Origin: Micromonospora sp. NBC_01796
GTDB taxonomy: Bacteria > Actinomycetota > Actinomycetes > Mycobacteriales > Micromonosporaceae
Direction of reading: 5' to 3'
Assembly: GCF_035917455.1 (NCBI RefSeq)
Contig: NZ_CP109078.1
Location: forward strand, 6,494,001 to 6,558,000
Length of the DNA: 64,000 nt
Each line of letters opens with the position of its first letter. Positions within the stretch are counted from its first letter, which is position 1. The position numbers and the translations under genes are program-made. A model generated the notes under the pieces. The model made no database searches, was not told where the DNA came from, and was given only the letters and a program-made list of their open reading frames with translations. Positions 59,277 to 64,000 of the stretch are shown here, piece after piece.

Positions 59277-60869
59277 ATGGCGGCACGCCGCCCCAGTAAG
59301 ACGCTCGATTCCGTACCCAGCTCCTTCGCCGAACTCGGCGTGCCCGCCCCGCTCGTCGCCGCGCTCGATCAGGTGGGCATCACCAGCCCGTTCCCGATCC
59401 AGACCGCGACCCTGCCGGACGCGCTGTCCGGGCGCGACGTGCTCGGCCGAGGCAGGACCGGGTCCGGCAAGACGTACGCCTTCGCCATCCCGCTGCTCGC
59501 CCGGCTGACCGCCAGCCGCCCGACCCGGCGGCCCGGTCGTCCGCGATCGCTGATTCTGGCGCCGACCCGTGAGCTGGCCACCCAGATCGAGGCGACGATC
59601 GCCCCGCTGGCCGCCGCCCTGTCGCTGCGCACGATGACCGTTTTCGGTGGGGTCGGCGCACGGCCCCAGGTGAACGCCCTGCGCGCCGGGGTCGACATCG
59701 TGATCGCCTGCCCCGGCCGGCTGGCCGACCACGTGTCGACCGGCGAGGCGGTTCTCGACGCGGTCGAGATCACCGTCCTGGACGAGGCCGACCACATGGC
59801 CGATCTCGGCTTCCTGCCGGTGGTGAAGCGGCTGCTCGACCGTACGCCGGCCGCGTCCCAGCGGCTGCTGTTCTCGGCGACCCTGGACGCCGGGGTCGAC
59901 GTGCTGGTCCGGCGGTACCTGACCAACCCGGTCACGCACAGCGTCGACTCCGCGACGTCCCCGGTCGCCGCGATGACCCACCACGTGCTCCGGGTACGCC
60001 ATGACGACCGGTTGCCGGTCCTGATCGACCTGGCCGCCGCACCCGGTCGGACGCTCGTGTTCACCCGTACCAAGCGGGGGGCGAAGAAGCTGACCAGCCA
60101 GTTGGTCGCCTCGGGCGTGTCGGCCGTGGAGTTGCACGGCAACCTGGCGCAGAACGTCCGTACGCGCAATCTGGCGGCGTTCTCCACCGGCGACGCCCGT
60201 ACGCTGGTCGCCACCGACATCGCCGCCCGCGGCATCCACGTCGACGACGTGACCCTGGTGATCCACGCCGACCCGCCGGCCGAGCACAAGGCCTACCTGC
60301 ACCGCTCGGGGCGGACCGCCCGGGCCGGAGCCAGCGGCACGGTGGTCACCCTGATGACCGAGGACCAGGTCGCCGACGTCCGTGACCTCACCCGTCAGGC
60401 CGGCATCAACCCGACGATCACCCCGCTGCGGCCCGGTCACGCGTTGCTCGCCGAACTCGCCCCGGGTGAGCGGCTGTTCACCGCGCCGCCAGCGCAGCGC
60501 CCGGCGTCGTCCGGGTCCTCGACCCGCAGCACCTCCGCCTCCGGCGGTACGGGTCGCGGCGGGTCGGCCCCCGGTGGCGGAGCCCGTGGCGGCTCTGGCG
60601 GCGGTGGATCGGCCCGTGGTGGCGCTGGGGGTGGGGCGGCCCGTGGTGGCGCCGGCGGTGGGGGATCAGCCCGTGGGGGCTCTGCCGGTGGCGGGGCGGC
60701 CCGTGGTGGTTCGGCGCGCGGGGGCTCGAAGCGCGGTGGATCTTCTCGTAACGGGACAGAACAGCACGAATCCACCCGAGATACTGCAAATCACGCTGCC
60801 TCGGCCCCGGCGGGCAGTGCGGCGGCGTTCTCCGCCGGCAGCCGGGTGGGTAGCCGCGGCCGGCGCTGA
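59277..60869 (+). CDS. DEAD-box RNA helicase with RGG-like tail
   Basis: The 530-residue protein is a DEAD-box ATPase. Visible motifs: Q motif region (FAELGVPAPLVAALDQVGITSPFPIQ), Walker A GRTGSGKT (59-66), PTRELA (96-101), DEAD (D169-D172, VLDEADHM), SAT (200-202), and in domain 2 VFTRTKRGAKKL, VATDIAARGIHVDDV and HRSGRTARAG. Residues about 415-490 are Gly/Ser/Ala/Arg repeats (ARGGSGGGGSARGGAGG), an RNA-binding tail of RGG type. By family it unwinds short RNA duplexes in ribosome assembly or mRNA turnover and is often cold-induced. ATG 59277 follows GGAGACACTCC. It is followed by a strong terminator. Confidence 0.93.
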   Translation: MAARRPSKTLDSVPSSFAELGVPAPLVAALDQVGITSPFPIQTATLPDALSGRDVLGRGRTGSGKTYAFAIPLLARLTASRPTRRPGRPRSLILAPTRELATQIEATIAPLAAALSLRTMTVFGGVGARPQVNALRAGVDIVIACPGRLADHVSTGEAVLDAVEITVLDEADHMADLGFLPVVKRLLDRTPAASQRLLFSATLDAGVDVLVRRYLTNPVTHSVDSATSPVAAMTHHVLRVRHDDRLPVLIDLAAAPGRTLVFTRTKRGAKKLTSQLVASGVSAVELHGNLAQNVRTRNLAAFSTGDARTLVATDIAARGIHVDDVTLVIHADPPAEHKAYLHRSGRTARAGASGTVVTLMTEDQVADVRDLTRQAGINPTITPLRPGHALLAELAPGERLFTAPPAQRPASSGSSTRSTSASGGTGRGGSAPGGGARGGSGGGGSARGGAGGGAARGGAGGGGSARGGSAGGGAARGGSARGGSKRGGSSRNGTEQHESTRDTANHAASAPAGSAAAFSAGSRVGSRGRR

Positions 60870-60986
60870 CCGCACGCCTGAGCGTACGGCCGACGCCGGC
60901 CGGGGCGAAGGGGAAGAGGGTATGACCAGCGGTGAGGGCCGCTGGCCGTGGTCCGGCACGGGGGTAAGTGCCGTCATGATCGAGTA

Positions 60987-61015
60987 GCGCGGGGCGATGT
61001 TCGGTCGCCCCGCGC
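60987..61015. terminator. Bidirectional terminator after helicase
   Basis: Perfect 11-bp arms GCGCGGGGCGA (60987-60997) and TCGCCCCGCGC (61005-61015) with a 7-nt loop sit between the helicase gene and the convergent small gene at 61033. Confidence 0.8.
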
Positions 61016-61032
61016 CGGCCGGCTGCCGGGCC

Positions 61033-61305
61033 TCAGGCCCGCGGCGGCCCGTCGTAGTCCGGTGCCACGTAGACCGGGAGGCGTTCGCCGCCCCCGCGGG
61101 CGTAGCGACGGGTGTAGGTGACGTGCCCGCGTGGCTGCGGCAGCCGTGAAGCCGCCGTGGCCGGGTCAGCGGACTCGCCGCCCTCAACCGCCGTTACCGG
61201 AACTTTCAGGTACATCGGCAGCGAGCGCGCCGCAGCCACAGATCGAGCGGGAGTCACCTCGTGGCGTTGGTCGTGCCACGGACCGCCAAGGAATAGGACC
61301 TTCAT
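61033..61305 (-). CDS. Small hypothetical protein, 90 aa
   Basis: The protein reads MKVLFLGGPWHDQRHEVTPA near the start and GHVTYTRRYARGGGERLPVYVAPDY near the end. The opening M-K-V-L-F-L-G-G-P-x-H-D-Q/G is shared by short actinobacterial and phage proteins of unknown function. ATG 61305 is chosen for that match, although the frame stays open further upstream. An imperfect palindrome GCGGTAAATACCGC (61390-61403) lies upstream and could be an operator. The 213 bp to the next gene hold nothing else. Confidence 0.6.
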   Translation of the reverse strand: MKVLFLGGPWHDQRHEVTPARSVAAARSLPMYLKVPVTAVEGGESADPATAASRLPQPRGHVTYTRRYARGGGERLPVYVAPDYDGPPRA

Positions 61306-61518
61306 CCGCTTATCGTCCCCTGTCCAGGGCTCCAATGCCTCATCCGTCGGCCCTTGAATCCGTGGGACGCCCGAAAATCGTCCGATCAGGCGGTAAATAC
61401 CGCACCACCGCCGGACGACAGAGGGTCTATCGTCCTGGCGGTGGCGGGTATTCGAGCGGTCGGGCGCTTCACCTTCCGAAGGTGTCTTCCGGCAGGTCAA
61501 CGGTGAGTGGTCGGACAG

Positions 61519-61900
61519 TTACCCGCCGATCAGGTCGAATCGTTCCCATGCTCCGATCGCACCTCTGTTCGCGATCAGAGGCGCGGCGCCGCTGTTTTCC
61601 GCGGCAACGTACTGGTTGTTCCCGATGGAGCGGAGACTGACGCTGCCGTCGGTGTTACGGACGAGCTGGAACGTCTCCCAGGTGCCGATGGTGGTTTTGT
61701 TGGCGATCAGGGGAGCGGTGCCGCTGGCGGCGGTGACGATCAGCCCGTTGGCCTTCGACCTCAGCGCGATGTTGCCGTTGCCGGCGTCGAGGCGGTCGAA
61801 CTGCTCCCAGGGGCCGATCGCGGCCCGGTTGGCGATCAGGGGCGCCGCCCCGGCGTTGTCGGCGGACACGTACTGGCTGTTCACCCGGGCCCGCAGGCTC
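61519..61900 (-). repeat. Fascin-like coding block repeated at 63083-63464
   Basis: The 382 bp coding the C-terminal domain of the GH99 gene align without gaps to 63083-63464 in the next gene (constant offset 1564 bp). Most of the right two-thirds is identical at nucleotide level. This indicates recent duplication or gene conversion between the two neighbouring genes. Confidence 0.8.
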
Positions 61901-63003
61901 ACCACCGGAGCCGTCGGCGCGCTCGGGTTGAACCGTTCGGCCCAGTAGCGGGTCCGGTCCAGGTACGCCGTCTGCGCCGCCGCCCCGGTCAGCCCGTACG
62001 CGCCGGAATAGGTCAGGTAGCCGTGTCCGGCCGGCGGGGTGGAACTCGCCGGCTCGATCGTCGAGCCCTCGTGCCACTCGTTGAACGACGTGATCGACAC
62101 CCAGTCCGGCGGGGTCGGCGTACCCAGGGCGTTGGTCCACTGCCGGTCGTACGCGGCCCCGTTGTCCCGGCCGAGCGTGGGCGTGGTGTTGCCCGGCACC
62201 GCCCGGTCGTCCAGGTAACCGGGCGCCACCGAGGGTGCCCAGACCAGCCCGTTCGCCCGGCAGTACGCCGCCGCGTTCGCCCAGCCCGGCGCGGTCGCCC
62301 CGGCGATGCCGTCATAGGTGTACATGCCGCCGAAGTTGGCCACCTTCGAGGTGTCCGTCGTCTGGGCCAGGACGATGTTGTTCGCCCGCACCTGGGCCAG
62401 CGGGGACCAGTCGGTGATCCGCAGGCTCTCGAAGACGTAGAACGCCGGGCGGTTGCCGTGCGCGGCGTCCCGGTAGAAGGCCGGGCTGGATCCGTACCGG
62501 GAGTTGATGTAGTTGATGTCGGCGACCGTGCTGGCCGCGGTCCGCCCGCTGTACGGCTCCAGGTGCCAGGCGACCTTGATGCCGTACTGGGCGGCGGCGG
62601 TCATGACCCGGGCGGTCAGGTTGTCCTCGTACGAGCCCTGCCCCCACCAGCTGTAGACGATCGTGCCCACCCCGGCCTGGCTGATCCAGGCCATGTGCTG
62701 GTTGATCGTGGCGACGTCGCCGGAGTCGTACGCACCCCGGGTCGGGTAGTAGTCCGCGCCGATGTCCTGCGGCGGGGTGTGGTTGCCCTGCTGCCAGTGC
62801 CGGTAGCTGCCGGCGACGGTCGGGTTGCCGTACCAGGAGTAGTAGAAGATGTGGACGTTGGACGCCGGTGCGGCCAGCGCCCGGACGGGTTCCTCTGCTC
62901 GCGGCGCCGCCTGCGGCGCCGGGCCGGGTGCGCCGACGAGCCCGACCGCGGTCAGCAGCAGGGTCGCCAGGGCGGTGCGCCCCCAGCGGGAGATCCGGTG
63001 CAT
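61519..63003 (-). CDS. Secreted GH99-type glycosidase with fascin-like C-terminal domain
   Basis: The 494-residue exported protein has a signal peptide (TALATLLLTAVGLVGAPG). A GH99-type domain (about 48-365) follows, with FYYSWYG near its start, VYSWWGQGSYEDNLT, VAWHLEPYSGRTAAS and SFNEWHEGSTIEP, where E309 and E312 are the expected catalytic pair. A fascin-like beta-trefoil domain (about 372-494, VSLRARVNSQYVSADN, NGLIVTA, SIGNNQYVAAE) probably binds carbohydrate. ATG 63003 follows GGAGGAAACAC. The GH99 part closely resembles residues 1181-1501 of the 1989-residue protein at 19027. The upstream gene on this strand ends 79 bp away, so they probably form an operon. Confidence 0.9.
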   Translation of the reverse strand: MHRISRWGRTALATLLLTAVGLVGAPGPAPQAAPRAEEPVRALAAPASNVHIFYYSWYGNPTVAGSYRHWQQGNHTPPQDIGADYYPTRGAYDSGDVATINQHMAWISQAGVGTIVYSWWGQGSYEDNLTARVMTAAAQYGIKVAWHLEPYSGRTAASTVADINYINSRYGSSPAFYRDAAHGNRPAFYVFESLRITDWSPLAQVRANNIVLAQTTDTSKVANFGGMYTYDGIAGATAPGWANAAAYCRANGLVWAPSVAPGYLDDRAVPGNTTPTLGRDNGAAYDRQWTNALGTPTPPDWVSITSFNEWHEGSTIEPASSTPPAGHGYLTYSGAYGLTGAAAQTAYLDRTRYWAERFNPSAPTAPVVSLRARVNSQYVSADNAGAAPLIANRAAIGPWEQFDRLDAGNGNIALRSKANGLIVTAASGTAPLIANKTTIGTWETFQLVRNTDGSVSLRSIGNNQYVAAENSGAAPLIANRGAIGAWERFDLIGG

Positions 63004-63082
63004 GTGTTTCCTCCGTGGTTGCCGAGCCTGGCCCTGACCGGTGCGGGCGGTGGCACGCCCGCACCGGTCACGGGTGCGGCGA

Positions 63083-64000
63083 TCAGCCGCCGATAAGGTC
63101 GAAGCGTTCCCAGGCACCGATCGCCGCTCGGTTGGCGATCAGCGCCTGGGCGCCGCCGCCTTCGGCGGCGACGTACTGGTTGTTCCCGATGGAGCGCAGG
63201 CTCACGCTGCCGTCGGTGTTACGGACGAGTTGGAACGTCTCCCAGGTGCCGATGGTGGTTTTGTTGGCGATCAGGGGAGCGGTGCCGTTGGCGGCGGTGA
63301 CGATCAGCCCGTTGGCCTTGGCCCGCAGGGCGATGTTGCCGTTGCCGGCGTCGAGGCGGTCGAACTGCTCCCAGGGGCCGATCGCGGCCCGGTTGGCGAT
63401 CAGCGGTGCCGCCCCGCCGTTGTCGGCGGACACGTACTGGCTGTTCACCCGGGCCCGCAGGCTGATCACCGCGGGCGTGCTGGTGGTGCCCGTGGTGAAG
63501 GTGAACGCGTCCACGTCGAACAGGTTCCCCTGCCCGGTCACGCCCTTGAACACCAGGTAGAGCGTGGTGCTGCCGGTCGGCGCGTTGGACAGGTTGGCGG
63601 TCACGTTCGTGAACGTCTCCCAGCCGCCGGTCGGCGCGACCGCGACGCTACCGAGCAGGGTGCCGGTGGCGGAGCCGGTACGCACCTCGATGGTGCCGCC
63701 GACACCGCCGGAGGAGACCCGGGCGGTGAACTGGGTCGCGTTGCCCAGCAGGTACGGCTGGTACGAGATCCAGTCGCCGTTGTCGACGAAGCCGGCCGTA
63801 CGGCCACCCTCGGCGGCGGCGTGGTCGGCCGTCTGGATGCCGGACTGGGCGCCGAAGTGCTCGCCCTGCCGGTGCTTCGGCTGGAGCGTCCGGGTGCTGC
63901 GCGAGGTCAGACCACCGTTGTCGGTGTACGAGGCGTCGAAGACCCCGAAGATGTTCGCGGCCGAGTCGTGCTCCCCGTCGACCGGGATGGTGATCGTCCC
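63083..64000 (-). CDS. Secreted CBM6 + fascin-like protein, C-terminal part (5' end outside window)
   Basis: The frame is open to the right edge and stops at 63083. From the edge it reads: the end of an Ig-like segment (TITIPVDGEHDSAANIFGVFDASYTDNGG), a linker LQPKHRQGEHF, a CBM6 domain (GRTAGFVDNGDWISYQPY, GGTIEVRTGSATGTLLGSV) and a fascin-like domain (VISLRARVNSQYVSADNGG, ending AWERFDLIGG). The Ig-linker-CBM6 order and wording match residues about 910-1080 of the 1989-residue protein. The missing N-terminal part is therefore likely to hold ThuA and sorbosone-dehydrogenase-like domains. It precedes the GH99 gene on the same strand. Confidence 0.87.
   Translation of the reverse strand, partial: GTITIPVDGEHDSAANIFGVFDASYTDNGGLTSRSTRTLQPKHRQGEHFGAQSGIQTADHAAAEGGRTAGFVDNGDWISYQPYLLGNATQFTARVSSGGVGGTIEVRTGSATGTLLGSVAVAPTGGWETFTNVTANLSNAPTGSTTLYLVFKGVTGQGNLFDVDAFTFTTGTTSTPAVISLRARVNSQYVSADNGGAAPLIANRAAIGPWEQFDRLDAGNGNIALRAKANGLIVTAANGTAPLIANKTTIGTWETFQLVRNTDGSVSLRSIGNNQYVAAEGGGAQALIANRAAIGAWERFDLIGG

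Overview
The window is a high-GC actinobacterial chromosome segment. GTG and TTG starts are common, third codon positions are almost all G/C, and CGTACG-type words recur. F420-type luciferase-like oxidoreductases, FmdB, SigE-family sigma factors and DUF4287 are actinobacterial families, and the overall style fits a Micromonosporaceae-like filamentous actinomycete. Genus cannot be fixed from the sequence. No rRNA, tRNA, CRISPR array or intact transposon was found; the only mobile trace is a 5' fragment of an IS5-type transposase gene near 10.7 kb.

Layout. 0-9.8 kb: a cut-off hydrolase, a winged-helix AlkZ-like protein (HAQ variant), a FAD monooxygenase divergent from a TetR regulator, an F420-type oxidoreductase whose 3' end runs into the tetR gene, an AlkC-like DNA glycosylase, a CNNM/CBS/CorC membrane protein and a stress membrane protein. 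9.8-18.7 kb: a mixed region with an IS remnant, D-Ala-D-Ala carboxypeptidase, cytochrome P450, GNAT, HAD, a pentapeptide-repeat protein and the formamidase pair fmdB-fmdA. 18.7-30 kb: secreted carbohydrate genes, chiefly a 1989-residue protein (ThuA + sorbosone-dehydrogenase-like propeller + PKD + CBM6 + GH99 + two ASH/F5-8C units) and a GH13 amylase. Between them lies a two-gene insert, an unknown protein and a class I aminotransferase.

30.2-36.2 kb: a five-gene cysteine-type formate dehydrogenase operon. Together with formamidase it could carry formamide through formate to CO2. 36.5-46.3 kb: a Tat-exported M28 peptidase, a DUF559 protein, an NmrA-type reductase, a large secreted metzincin-type protease, and a membrane protein coupled to a rhodanese. 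46.4-54 kb: a DUF4287-SRPBCC protein, a VOC protein and a second AlkZ-like protein (QAQ motif), which is divergent from a two-gene nonribosomal peptide unit: a free-standing condensation-domain protein and a C-A-T module predicted to load glycine. 54-61.3 kb: an APC-type permease, a SigE-family sigma factor overlapping a membrane-anchored Asp-box propeller protein, a DUF1232 protein and a DEAD-box helicase with an RGG-like tail. 61.5-64 kb: a GH99-type secreted protein, with a second secreted protein running off the right edge. These two reproduce, as separate genes, the halves that are fused in the 1989-residue protein.

Most interesting points: (1) an AlkZ-like glycosylase of the type known as genotoxin self-resistance, sitting divergently beside a minimal NRPS unit; (2) the fused and split versions of one secreted saccharide-processing architecture in a single window; (3) a 35-bp tandem duplication in the formate dehydrogenase operon that leaves a 12-codon cistron coupled by ATGA overlaps on both sides; (4) a sigma factor paired with a propeller membrane protein instead of a recognisable anti-sigma factor. 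All functions are read from sequence features and remembered families; no database search was run.
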